A stretch of DNA of 64,000 nucleotides from Acetohalobium arabaticum DSM 5501 (GTDB taxonomy: Bacteria; Bacillota; Halanaerobiia; Halobacteroidales; Acetohalobiaceae): NCBI RefSeq assembly GCF_000144695.1, contig NC_014378.1, positions 1,028,781 through 1,092,780 of the forward strand, read 5' to 3'. Made by a program: the position numbers and the translations under genes. The notes below the pieces were generated by a model, which was given only the letters and a program-made list of their open reading frames with translations, was not told the DNA's origin and made no database searches. Shown piece by piece: positions 55,050 through 63,622 of this stretch. The stretch's first letter is position 1; each line of letters begins with the position of its first letter.

Positions 55050-56301
55050 TAGGTTTTCTGTAGTCTTGACCGCCGCGGCGGTATTCTTCATTATCATAGG
55101 CTAAAGAATAGAGATCAGTTGCTCTAATTTCTGCTGCTAACATCTCTTCTTTTAGCGATTGAGGAGGATAGCTGCTTTGGTAGTGGCTAGCTATTCGATT
55201 AATTAGAGGTAGACTACCTTTATCGCTGATTGCAGATAATAATTTTCGGCCCTGTTGATTAAAGCCTAAGACTCTAAGGTATTGTGGTCCTCCAGCATTA
55301 TCAAATTTATGTAAATCCTTCTGTTTTAAATTCAATAACAGCTGAAGTAGAATTCGCTGAATTCGGGTTTGAGTAAAGCGTTTGGTCTTAATTAAATTAA
55401 TCAATTCTAGCAGTGATCCTGTCTTAAGAGCAGCATCCTTGATTCTATTTTCTAATCCAGCTGTGACATCTTCAAATTCAGCCAGTTCTGTTTTAGAAGT
55501 GCGACGTAGAATGCTTAATACTGCTAAATTAAAGTTCTGGAGGGAGATAGGTGCCTTACCCTGATTGAGTTCTTCTTTAATAATTCTATTAGTATATGTA
55601 GGAATTTTAGTAGTTAAGTTGTAATTCATATCTTCAGATAGAATTCTGTTTCGAATAGCAGTAGCACTTACAATTTCGGTTTCGATATTCTGTTGGTAGT
55701 AATCTGCTCCCCGGCGTTGAATAGTTAATGGCTGAATAGAGCTTTTACTTCTGGATAGCGCCTTTATATATTCTAGACCTAAGATATTATTGGGATTACC
55801 TATTATTTCTTGAATTTCAGTTGGTGTGAGATTAATATTAGTTTGAGTAATGTAATTAACTACTGCCTTGGCCCTGGCTTCAGGAAAGGAAAGTCCCTTT
55901 TTTAATTCGGTTTGGATCAAATTTGATAATTCAGCCGGCTCTTCAGCCAGTATCTTTCCTACAGTTAATAGCGGGTTAATTTCGCCTATTTCACTGCCAA
56001 ATACTAACTGATCTACTACTCCGGTTTTATTTAAAAGCTGGACTGCCCCATAAGCAAAGTATTCAGCACTACGGAGAGCATACGTAACCGGCAGTTCTAG
56101 AATGAGATCTATGCCAGCATTGAGGGCCATTTCGGTTCTACTCCATTTATTAGTAATTGCTGGTTCTCCCCGCTGAACGAAGTTACCGCTCATAACACAG
56201 ATGCTGTAATTGGCTTCAGTTAATTTAAGCGATTTCTCGAGATGGTATTTATGTCCATAATGAAAAGGATTATATTCAGTAATAACTCCTGCTACTTTCA
56301 T
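55033..56301 (-). CDS. tmcAL: tRNA(Met) cytidine acetate ligase
   Basis: A 422-aa TmcAL (YlbM family), which makes N4-acetylcytidine at the wobble position of elongator tRNA-Met from acetate and ATP. N-terminal nucleotidyltransferase fold: GVITEYNPFHYGHKYHLE (HxGH) and VMSGNFVQRGEPAI; then LGLEYIKALSRSKSSIQP and the RRGADYYQ, SATAIRNRIL segments. Its neighbour YlbL is its neighbour in Bacillus as well. Acetate made by Pta/AckA could supply its substrate. Confidence 0.93.
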   Translation of the reverse strand: MKVAGVITEYNPFHYGHKYHLEKSLKLTEANYSICVMSGNFVQRGEPAITNKWSRTEMALNAGIDLILELPVTYALRSAEYFAYGAVQLLNKTGVVDQLVFGSEIGEINPLLTVGKILAEEPAELSNLIQTELKKGLSFPEARAKAVVNYITQTNINLTPTEIQEIIGNPNNILGLEYIKALSRSKSSIQPLTIQRRGADYYQQNIETEIVSATAIRNRILSEDMNYNLTTKIPTYTNRIIKEELNQGKAPISLQNFNLAVLSILRRTSKTELAEFEDVTAGLENRIKDAALKTGSLLELINLIKTKRFTQTRIQRILLQLLLNLKQKDLHKFDNAGGPQYLRVLGFNQQGRKLLSAISDKGSLPLINRIASHYQSSYPPQSLKEEMLAAEIRATDLYSLAYDNEEYRRGGQDYRKPIILEN

Positions 56302-56425
56302 AATTAATAATCGACTCCTATAAATTTAAATTGATTTTCTTTAATTTTACTTAATTCTATAATAGATGATTTATTCCTTTGAAATTGGAAAATATATATA
56401 GTTTTTATTTACATATTATTTCCAA

Positions 56426-56641
56426 ATGGATATAATTTATAATAAAGCTAATTACGATAAATCTAGACGAACCACTAGAGGACTATTTAAAACTATAGAT
56501 AAGACTATTAATGCTGATGTGAACGGTAGCCTTAATATAATGCGTAAATATATCAAAGACAAATGTATTCCTGAAATGATTCGTCAGATTAGGGATAATG
56601 GGGTTGTGGACACTCCTAAAAGAATAAGGGTTGCCTGTTAA
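56426..56641 (+). pseudogene. TnpB C-terminal relic
   Basis: 71 residues that align with the end of IS605 OrfB: YDKSRRTTRGLFKTIDKTI and INADVNGSLNIMRKYI (RuvC-III Asp). All upstream parts are missing. It differs clearly from the tnpB at 45990, so it comes from another family member. Confidence 0.78.
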
Positions 56642-56707
56642 GCAGGCGGAGACTTAATTACCACACTTCTTTTGGAGCCTCCGTTGCTTGTCTTGGAGGT
56701 AGTTCAC
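56642..56707 (+). mobile_element. IS200/IS605 right-end relic
   Basis: GGAGCCTCC...GGAGG stem and the terminal AGTTCAC, the same last seven bases as the right ends at 26555 and 47432. Confidence 0.6.
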
Positions 56708-56758
56708 TAAGACCATCTTAATGGAGGATTAGGAAAGAAATGAGCTTAATTTAAAGTC

Positions 56759-56787
56759 TTGACATATTTATAACAGTTTTATATAAT
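56759..56787 (+). promoter_or_regulatory. Consensus sigma-70 promoter of the first pta-ackA operon
   Basis: TTGACA, 17 bp, TATAAT: a perfect match. It lies 52 bp beyond the IS605 right-end relic and ~190 bp before pta. Confidence 0.85.
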
Positions 56788-56974
56788 TAATATAGTTGAT
56801 ATGAGTTACATACTATATTTTAATAAACTATTATGTGAAAAAAATAATTAAAGCCTATTATCTTTATTTTTTAGGACTAGTGGTCATACCATCAGTTAAG
56901 TTAGTAACTCTAAATAATGAATAGGCATAGATAGATTGTTTATTCATTTAAAATTAATGAAAGGGGATAAAAAG

Positions 56975-57979
56975 ATGGATTTTGTTACAGAAATTAAAGA
57001 GGAAGCACAAGCCGCAGGAAAGACAATAGTCTTACCTGAAGGTGAAGAACCGCGGATGATCAAGGCTGTTCCACAGATATTGGAAGAAGAATTAGCTGAT
57101 ATTATTCTGTTAGGTGAAGAGTCTAAGCTGGAGGAAATAGCTGATGAAGAAAGTGTGGATATTTCCGGAGCTGAGATAATCGATCCTAAAGAGGCAGATA
57201 GACTGGATGAATTTAGTTCTACTTATTATGAATTACGGAAGCATAAGGGGATTTCAGAAGAAGAAGCTCTAGAACAGATGGAAGATTCGCTTTATTTTGG
57301 TGCTATGTTGGTTAAGGAAGGAATAGCAGACGGCTTAGTTGCAGGTGCTTTAAATGCTACAGCTAATGTTTTACGTCCTGTAATTAAGATTATTGGGACT
57401 GAAGAAGAAGTTTCAATAGTTTCTGGTTCCTTTTTGATGATTGTGCCGGACTGTGAGTATGGTGCCGACGGTAAGATGTTATTTGCTGACAGCGGTGTCT
57501 TTCCAGAAGGTTCTCCAGAAGAGTTGGCTGAAATAGCTATTTCATCAGCCGATACTTTTGAAGCCCTGACAGGGGAAGAACCAAAGGTAGCTATGTTATC
57601 CTTCTCTACTAAAGGAAGTGCTGAACATCCATTGGTAGATAAGATGAGAGAAGCAGCAGAGATCTGTAAAGAGAAGGCTCCTGATCTAGAAGTAGATGGT
57701 GAGATGCAGGGAGATGCAGCTTTAGTACCAGAGATTGGAGCTAAAAAAGCACCTGATAGTGATGTAGCCGGTAATGCCAATGTTTTAATCTTTCCTGATT
57801 TAAATGGAGGAAATATTGCTTATAAGTTGGTTCAGAGATTGGCTGACGCTGATGCCTTTGGACCGTTAATCCAGGGTAGTGCTCTACCTGTTAATGATCT
57901 GTCGAGGGGCTGCAGTGTATCTGATATAGTTACTGTGACAGCAATTACAGCAGTACAGGCTGCTTTTAAAGATAAGTAA
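56975..57979 (+). CDS. pta: Phosphate acetyltransferase, copy 1
   Basis: A 334-aa short-type Pta: acetyl-CoA + Pi to acetyl phosphate + CoA. Typical segments are VLPEGEEPRMIKAVPQI, GALNATANVLRPVI, AMLSFSTKGSAEHP and the C-terminal NDLSRGCSVSDIV. A second copy at 62586 differs at ~14 bases, giving five substitutions. This copy has Ser at 105-106 (MEDSLYFG), where the second has the family-typical Pro. ATG 56975 (AAGGGG) is preferred to the upstream 56936. Confidence 0.94.
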   Translation: MDFVTEIKEEAQAAGKTIVLPEGEEPRMIKAVPQILEEELADIILLGEESKLEEIADEESVDISGAEIIDPKEADRLDEFSSTYYELRKHKGISEEEALEQMEDSLYFGAMLVKEGIADGLVAGALNATANVLRPVIKIIGTEEEVSIVSGSFLMIVPDCEYGADGKMLFADSGVFPEGSPEELAEIAISSADTFEALTGEEPKVAMLSFSTKGSAEHPLVDKMREAAEICKEKAPDLEVDGEMQGDAALVPEIGAKKAPDSDVAGNANVLIFPDLNGGNIAYKLVQRLADADAFGPLIQGSALPVNDLSRGCSVSDIVTVTAITAVQAAFKDK

Positions 57980-58007
57980 AAAACAAATTAGAGGAGGAAG
58001 GTAATAG

Positions 58008-59222
58008 ATGAAAGTTTTAGTTTTAAATTGTGGGAGTTCTTCGGCTAAGTATCAGCTAATCAATATGGAAGATGAGTCAGTATTAGCTAGTGGTGTGATA
58101 GAAAGAATTGGAATTGATGGAGCATTTTTAGAACATGAACCAGCCCAGGGAGAAGAAGTTAAAGTTGAAAATGAAATTCCTGATCACAGCGTAGCAATTA
58201 AGATGGTAATTGATGCTTTATTGGATGATGACTACGGCGTAATTGATGATATGAATGAAATTAGTGCTGTAGGACATCGGGTAGTTCACGGTGGTGAAGA
58301 ATTTGCAGATTCAGTCTTAGTTGATGATGAGGTATATGAAGGAATTGATAGCGTTAAGGATTTAGCACCGCTACATAATCCACCTAACTTATTAGGAATT
58401 GAGGTTAGCCAGGAGTTAATGCCTGAGACACCTGATGTTGCTGTCTTTGATACTGCATTCCACCAGACAATGCCGGCTAAGTCTTATATGTATGCGCTGC
58501 CTTATGAGTGGTATGAAGAACATGATGTACGTCGCTATGGTTTCCATGGAACCTCCCATAAGTATGTTTCTAAACGAGCAGCTAAAATTTCAGATGAGCC
58601 GATAGAGGATTTGAAGATAATTACCTGTCATTTAGGAAATGGAGCTAGTGTAGCTGCTATTAATGGTGGTGAGGTAATTGATACTAGTATGGGCTTGACT
58701 CCGCTAGAGGGTCTAGTGATGGGAACTCGCTGTGGAGATATTGACCCAGCAATTATTCCATTTATGATGGAGAAAGAGGATCTAGATGCTAGTGAAGTTG
58801 ATACAATTTTGAATAAAGAAAGCGGAGTAGCCGGAGTTTCTGGTGTCAGTAGCGACTTTAGAGACTTAAAGGAATCTGCGAATGATGGTAATGAAAGAGC
58901 CCAGTTAGCTATTGATCTCTTCTGTCAGCGCGTTAAGAAGTATATCGGTTCTTATTCAGCTGCATTAGGCGGAGTAGATGTAGTAGTCTTTACTGCTGGT
59001 ATCGGTGAAAATGCTATTGATATTCGAGCTAAGATTTTAGAAGATCTTGATTACTTAGGACTTACTTTAGATGAGGACAAGAATGATATGAGAGGGAAAG
59101 AAGAAGTAATTACAACTGATAATTCCGATAATATTGCTATGGTAATCCCAACTAATGAAGAACTGGTTATTGCTCGTGATACTAAACGGTTAGTTATTGA
59201 AGCTCAAGAGAATGCTAGTTAA
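58008..59222 (+). CDS. ackA: Acetate kinase, copy 1
   Basis: A 404-aa AckA: acetyl phosphate + ADP to acetate + ATP. ASKHA-fold motifs NCGSSSAKYQL (N-terminus), [56 protein letters not shown] and FTAGIGENA. Same operon as pta (28-bp gap, GAGGAGG). It can use acetyl phosphate from the glycine/betaine reductase as well as from Pta. Confidence 0.96.
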   Translation: MKVLVLNCGSSSAKYQLINMEDESVLASGVIERIGIDGAFLEHEPAQGEEVKVENEIPDHSVAIKMVIDALLDDDYGVIDDMNEISAVGHRVVHGGEEFADSVLVDDEVYEGIDSVKDLAPLHNPPNLLGIEVSQELMPETPDVAVFDTAFHQTMPAKSYMYALPYEWYEEHDVRRYGFHGTSHKYVSKRAAKISDEPIEDLKIITCHLGNGASVAAINGGEVIDTSMGLTPLEGLVMGTRCGDIDPAIIPFMMEKEDLDASEVDTILNKESGVAGVSGVSSDFRDLKESANDGNERAQLAIDLFCQRVKKYIGSYSAALGGVDVVVFTAGIGENAIDIRAKILEDLDYLGLTLDEDKNDMRGKEEVITTDNSDNIAMVIPTNEELVIARDTKRLVIEAQENAS

Positions 59223-59246
59223 AGATTAAATTTTAGCTTAACTTTT

Positions 59247-59280
59247 AATCCCTTGGGATAGATTCCGAGGGATTTTTTTA
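59247..59280 (+). terminator. Terminator of pta-ackA copy 1
   Basis: AATCCCTTGGGA...TCCGAGGGATT with a T7 run. Confidence 0.85.
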
Positions 59281-59304
59281 ATTGTAAAAAAGATTCTTAA
59301 TTAC

Positions 59305-59333
59305 TTGACATTAGATTAAATTTTAAGTATTAT
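59305..59333 (+). promoter_or_regulatory. Promoter of the DUF368 gene
   Basis: TTGACA, 17-bp spacer, TATTAT, 37 bp before the start codon. Confidence 0.75.
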
Positions 59334-59369
59334 TTTCAAGAAACGGAAACTAATAAGAGGAGGTGAAGG

Positions 59370-60119
59370 ATGAATAAGTTTTTAGAATTATTTATGAAGG
59401 GAATTCCTATTGGAATATCCAATACTTTACCAGGAGTTAGTGGGGGGACAATGGCTTTAGTACTGGGAATTTATGATGATTTAATTTCAGGAATAAAGAA
59501 AATCAAATTATCAGTAGTTGGACCAATATTTTTAGGAGCTGTAGTTGGAGTCTTAGGAAGTTCTAAAATAATCACTTTTTTATTAGAGAGTTATTCTAGT
59601 CTAGTAAAGGCTTTTTTATTAGGTCTGATTTTTGCATCTAGTAAAGTAACTTTTAAACAAGTGAAAGAAATTAATTTAAAAACAATTGGTTTAAGCCTAG
59701 TAGGATTATTATTAGCTCTTATGTATTCAGTAGAGCTTGGTAGTGTTACAACAACAAGTTCTTTATCATATTTTAAGGTATTTTTTGGTGGGGCAATTGG
59801 TAGTGTGGCTATGATTTTACCAGGAGTTAGTGGTGGTACGATATTGATTATGCTTGGATTATATGAAGGAGTTTTAGAAGCAATTACTGTTTTAAATTTA
59901 TCAGTTATAATTATTTTTAGTTTAGGAGTAGGAAGTGGATTATTAGCTTTTTCCCGGATTTTATCCTTTTTATTAAATAATTTTCGATCCTTATTAATGG
60001 CTTTTTTAACCGGTTTAATTTTGGGCTCAATGCGTAGTGTTATTTCATTTCAACTAGGGATAGGAGTAATAATCAGCTTTATTTTAGGGGTAATAGTTAT
60101 TCAGCTATTATCAGAATGA
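59370..60119 (+). CDS. DUF368-family membrane protein
   Basis: A 249-aa protein with ~8 membrane helices. The family signature LPGVSGGTMALVLGIYDDL appears near residue 20 and is repeated as LPGVSGGTILIMLGLYEGV near residue 150, showing an internal two-fold repeat. DUF368 proteins have been linked to lipid-carrier (polyprenyl phosphate) recycling, as in the PopT family; that role is inferred from the family only. Confidence 0.88.
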   Translation: MNKFLELFMKGIPIGISNTLPGVSGGTMALVLGIYDDLISGIKKIKLSVVGPIFLGAVVGVLGSSKIITFLLESYSSLVKAFLLGLIFASSKVTFKQVKEINLKTIGLSLVGLLLALMYSVELGSVTTTSSLSYFKVFFGGAIGSVAMILPGVSGGTILIMLGLYEGVLEAITVLNLSVIIIFSLGVGSGLLAFSRILSFLLNNFRSLLMAFLTGLILGSMRSVISFQLGIGVIISFILGVIVIQLLSE

Positions 60120-60145
60120 TAGTCATAAAAAAAGGGGGAGGATAA

Positions 60146-60430
60146 ATGAGTATCTTTGAAGCAATTATGCTGCTTTGTTTTGGTGCTGCCTGGCCTGCAT
60201 CTATTTATAGATCATATGTTTCGCGGGATAATTCAGGAAAGAGTCTCTGGTTTATGGTGATTGTTCTAATCGGTTATATCTCTGGAGTTACACATAAATT
60301 AATCTATAGCTATGACCTTGTGATATATCTATATATATTAAATGGATTAATGGTTTCTGCTGATATTCTTCTTTACTATCGGAATTCTAGGTTAACGGAG
60401 GAAAGTGATTCAGAAATGAAGTCAAATTGA
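60146..60430 (+). CDS. Small PQ-loop-like membrane protein
   Basis: 94 aa with three membrane helices. CFGAAWPASIYRSYVSRDN and GKSLWFMVIVLIGYISG resemble half-transporters of the PQ-loop/SemiSWEET class, though no sugar-transporter hallmark beyond the helix pattern and WP residues is certain. AAAAGGGGGAGG precedes the ATG, 27 bp after the DUF368 stop, so co-transcription is likely. Confidence 0.65.
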   Translation: MSIFEAIMLLCFGAAWPASIYRSYVSRDNSGKSLWFMVIVLIGYISGVTHKLIYSYDLVIYLYILNGLMVSADILLYYRNSRLTEESDSEMKSN

Positions 60431-60462
60431 TATTATGTGTCACTTTCATGATATTGCAGATT

Positions 60463-60701
60463 ATAGTCAACAAATCTCTTACGCTTGCCATTCGTTCGAC
60501 GTCCTGTCTCACTCATTCTCGAAGATTAGTCCTCCACCCTAGCCAGCATACAGACCAATGCTGGCTATGTGAGAAGTTTATGAAGCGAAGAGATAGTATT
60601 ATTGCTCTAATTGACAAAGCTAAGAGCAAAGAGTCATGCTCCTGCAGACTTCCATGGTTCCGGACTAATTTTAAGAGTCGCTTCAGAGAAATGTTGACTA
60701 T
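60463..60701 (-). repeat. 239-bp inverted-repeat element (family 2, copy 2)
   Basis: ATAGTCAACAAATCTCT at the left and AGAGAAATGTTGACTAT at the right are inverted repeats with two mismatches. The first ~58 bp align without gaps to the reverse complement of 11360-11417, sharing CGCTTGCC, TTCG and TCCTG blocks. The interior has a perfect TAGCCAGCAT...ATGCTGGCTA stem (60541-60568 region) and GATTAGTCC/GGACTAAT. Open frames here (60427-60735) are chance. Confidence 0.65.
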
Positions 60702-60704
60702 TTG

Positions 60705-60926
60705 CAGCACAGAATTTTCATTAATCTGGTTTTAAACGCTTCCCCAAATAATTTTGCACAATTAGTTGATATCTTGCAACAAGCGACTTTAAAGCAGTCC
60801 CAAAAGAGAGAATGGTTAACATATAAAGCGGAATCTTTAAATTGTAACACTAAGGTTGATTTACTGCTGAGTGACTAGGACTGATTTCCGGAGCGTTTGC
60901 AAGATATCAACTCTAAACTGCAACAA
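60705..60926 (-). repeat. ~222-bp repeat with 149-bp core (copy 2, inverted)
   Basis: Inverted copy of 10909-11130; core 60764-60912 bounded by AGTTGATATCTTGCAA and TTGCAAGATATCAACT. Confidence 0.82.
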
Positions 60927-60948
60927 TATATCAATAAAGCCTTATATG

Positions 60949-61005
60949 AAGCCAACATTTCTCTAAAGCATGCAGCGAAAGAGAACTGTTGGCTTTATTA
61001 TTATT
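60949..61005 (+). terminator. Long hairpin downstream of the composite repeat
   Basis: AAGCCAACA-TTTCTCT pairs with AGAGAA-CTGTTGGCTT and is followed by TATTATTATTT. It may end a transcript coming from DUF368 or the repeats. Confidence 0.5.
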
Positions 61006-61082
61006 TGGCATTTTAAAGTGGGTATATTTAAAAGATATTAGCTGTAAACTAATTACTAGCTTAATGTTAAGGAGGATTGAAA

Positions 61083-62450
61083 GTGGAATTAACCGAAGAT
61101 TCCGATAGGCTAGGAAATGAACCGATTATTCCTCTATTATTTAAATTATCAGTTCCATCAATTATTGGAATGGTGATTCAGGCTTTGTATAATGTGATTG
61201 ATAGTATCTATATCGGACATTTAAGTAAGGAAGCTTTATCAGCATTATCACTAGTATTTCCTTTACAGATGATTCTAATTGCTGTTGCAGTAGGAACAGG
61301 TGTAGGCACTAGTTCATTGATTTCTAGATTATTGGGAGAAGAAGAGGATGATGAGGCAAACTCTGCGGCTCAGCATACAGTATTATTGATTATATTCTAT
61401 GGAATGGTTGCTATTTTAATCGGTATCTTCTTTTCCCGAGGATTACTTCGGTTATTTACTAGTAATAACACTTTGATTGATTTAGGCAGCTCCTATATCA
61501 GGATTATTTTAATTGGTTCCTGGGCAGTTTTCTTTCCTATTGTTGCCGATAATATTTTGCGAGGAGAGGGTAATACCTATGCTCCCATGTGGACTATGAT
61601 TATCGGTGCTTTATTGAATATTGCTCTGGATCCCTTTTTGATCTTTGGAATCGGCATCTTTCCTCAATTAGGTATCCGTGGTGCAGCCTATGCTACTGTT
61701 ATCTCTAGATTTATCAGCGGTATCTTTATCGGCTATATACTCTTTAAAAGCGAGCGGCAGTTTAATTTTAATCCAAAGACTTTTGAATTTGATTTCTCTA
61801 TTATTCATGAAATCTATCAGGTTGGCCTACCGGCAATGGTTATGCAGCTTCTAACCAGTTTTATGATCATCGGAATTAATAAGATTGTAGCTGGTTACAG
61901 CATAGCAGCTGTTGCAGTTGTAGGAGTCTATCATAGGCTGCAGACCTTCGTTTTTATGCCGGTCTTTGGTTTAGATCAGGGCTATATGCCGATAGTAGGC
62001 TATAATTACGGCCATGAAAATCCTGATAGAATGAAAAAGACCATTAGATATGGTTTAATAATCGGTTTTCTCTTTACTTCGCTAGGAGGAGTTATCTTTC
62101 AGTTATTTCCGCGTGAACTAATTAGTCTCTTTAATAATGATCCTGCCTTACTGGATATTGGTGAAACTGCTTTAAAGAGAATCAGTTTTGCCTTTCCTAT
62201 TATGGGATTGGTGATTGTAGCTTCTACTACTTTCCAGGCTATCGGGGAAGGAATTCCCAGTTTAGTTCTCTCTTTTCTGCGCCAGATATTACTATTGCTG
62301 CCTATTATGTATTTATTAGGTAGATTATATGGTCTATCAGCTTTATGGTATGCTTTTCCCATTTCGGAATTAATTACAGTTATTTTAATGGCCTTCTGGT
62401 TAGCTTCAACCTTACAGGAAGCATATCAAGAATTAGCAACTGAAAATTAA
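61083..62450 (+). CDS. MATE-family efflux transporter
   Basis: A ~455-aa, 12-helix MATE exporter (multidrug/cation antiporter; NorM/DinF-like). Family segments: PLLFKLSVPSIIGMVIQALYN, VGTGVGTSSLISRLLGE in the first half, and ALDPFLIFGIGIFPQLGIRGAA and FGLDQGYMPIVGYNYG in the middle. TTG at 61077 is only 1 nt from AAGGAGGA; GTG at 61083 has normal spacing and is chosen. Substrate unknown. Confidence 0.92.
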   Translation: MELTEDSDRLGNEPIIPLLFKLSVPSIIGMVIQALYNVIDSIYIGHLSKEALSALSLVFPLQMILIAVAVGTGVGTSSLISRLLGEEEDDEANSAAQHTVLLIIFYGMVAILIGIFFSRGLLRLFTSNNTLIDLGSSYIRIILIGSWAVFFPIVADNILRGEGNTYAPMWTMIIGALLNIALDPFLIFGIGIFPQLGIRGAAYATVISRFISGIFIGYILFKSERQFNFNPKTFEFDFSIIHEIYQVGLPAMVMQLLTSFMIIGINKIVAGYSIAAVAVVGVYHRLQTFVFMPVFGLDQGYMPIVGYNYGHENPDRMKKTIRYGLIIGFLFTSLGGVIFQLFPRELISLFNNDPALLDIGETALKRISFAFPIMGLVIVASTTFQAIGEGIPSLVLSFLRQILLLLPIMYLLGRLYGLSALWYAFPISELITVILMAFWLASTLQEAYQELATEN

Positions 62451-62585
62451 TTATATTCAGAAAATATAGTTTTTAATTTGATGCGTAAAAAAACAAGGAA
62501 AATAGACGTAATATATAGTAATATTTATATTGGCAGATGAAATTAACAATTCTAAATTAATTCAATAGTTAGGGAGGCATAAGGG

Positions 62586-63596
62586 ATGGATTTTGTTACA
62601 GAAATTAAAGAGGAAGCACAAGCCGCAGGAAAGACAATAGTCTTACCTGAAGGTGAAGAACCGCGGATGATCAAGGCTGTTCCACAGATATTGGAAGAAG
62701 AATTAGCTGATATTATTCTGTTAGGTGAAGAATCTAAGCTGCAGGAAATAGCTGATGAAGAAAGTGTGGATATTTCCGGAGCTGAGATAATCGATCCTAA
62801 AGAGGCAGATAGACTGGATGAATTCGGTTCTACTTATTATGAATTACGGAAGCATAAGGGAATTTCAAAAGAAGAAGCTCTAGAACAGATGGAAGATCCG
62901 CTTTATTTTGGTGCTATGTTGGTTAAGGAAGGAATTGCAGACGGCTTAGTTGCAGGTGCTTTAAATGCTACAGCTAATGTTTTACGTCCTGTAATTAAGA
63001 TTATTGGAACTGAAGAAGAAGTTTCAATAGTTTCTGGTTCCTTTTTGATGATTGTACCGGACTGTGAGTATGGTGCCGACGGTAAGATGTTATTTGCTGA
63101 CAGCGGTGTCTTTCCAGAAGGTTCTCCAGAAGAGTTGGCTGAAATAGCTATTTCATCAGCCGATACTTTTGAAGCCCTGACAGGAGAAGAACCAAAGGTA
63201 GCTATGTTATCCTTCTCTACTAAAGGAAGTGCTGAACATCCATTGGTAGATAAGATGAGAGAAGCAGCAGAGATCTGTAAAGAGAAGGCTCCTGATCTAG
63301 AAGTAGATGGTGAGATGCAGGGAGATGCAGCTTTAGTACCAGAGATTGGAGCTAAAAAAGCACCTGATAGTGATGTAGCCGGTAATGCCAATGTTTTAAT
63401 CTTTCCTGATTTAAATGGAGGAAATATTGCTTATAAGTTGGTTCAAAGATTGGCTGGCGCTGATGCCTTTGGACCGTTAATCCAGGGTAGTGCTCTACCT
63501 GTTAATGATCTGTCGAGGGGCTGCAGTGTATCTGATATAGTTACTGTGACAGCAATTACAGCAGTACAGGCTGCTTTTAAAGATAAGCAAAAATAA
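62586..63596 (+). CDS. pta: Phosphate acetyltransferase, copy 2
   Basis: 336 aa, the same enzyme as copy 1 with five substitutions and two extra C-terminal residues (QK) created by loss of the first stop codon. Upstream sequence is unlike that of copy 1: no consensus -35/-10 was seen, so the two copies may be expressed differently. GTTAGGGAGG precedes the ATG. Confidence 0.93.
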   Translation: MDFVTEIKEEAQAAGKTIVLPEGEEPRMIKAVPQILEEELADIILLGEESKLQEIADEESVDISGAEIIDPKEADRLDEFGSTYYELRKHKGISKEEALEQMEDPLYFGAMLVKEGIADGLVAGALNATANVLRPVIKIIGTEEEVSIVSGSFLMIVPDCEYGADGKMLFADSGVFPEGSPEELAEIAISSADTFEALTGEEPKVAMLSFSTKGSAEHPLVDKMREAAEICKEKAPDLEVDGEMQGDAALVPEIGAKKAPDSDVAGNANVLIFPDLNGGNIAYKLVQRLAGADAFGPLIQGSALPVNDLSRGCSVSDIVTVTAITAVQAAFKDKQK

Positions 63597-63622
63597 ATTA
63601 AATTAGAGGAGGAAGATAATAG

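Noticed and set aside
57292-57780. 162-aa minus-strand frame in pta (repeated at 62903-63391)
   Set aside because: Antisense shadow caused by acidic-codon usage; its duplication only reflects the duplicated pta.
60427-60735. 102-aa open frame and its minus-strand partner over the repeat at 60463-60701
   Set aside because: They lie in a hairpin-rich repeat, have no ribosome site or family, and are not shared with the other repeat copy.
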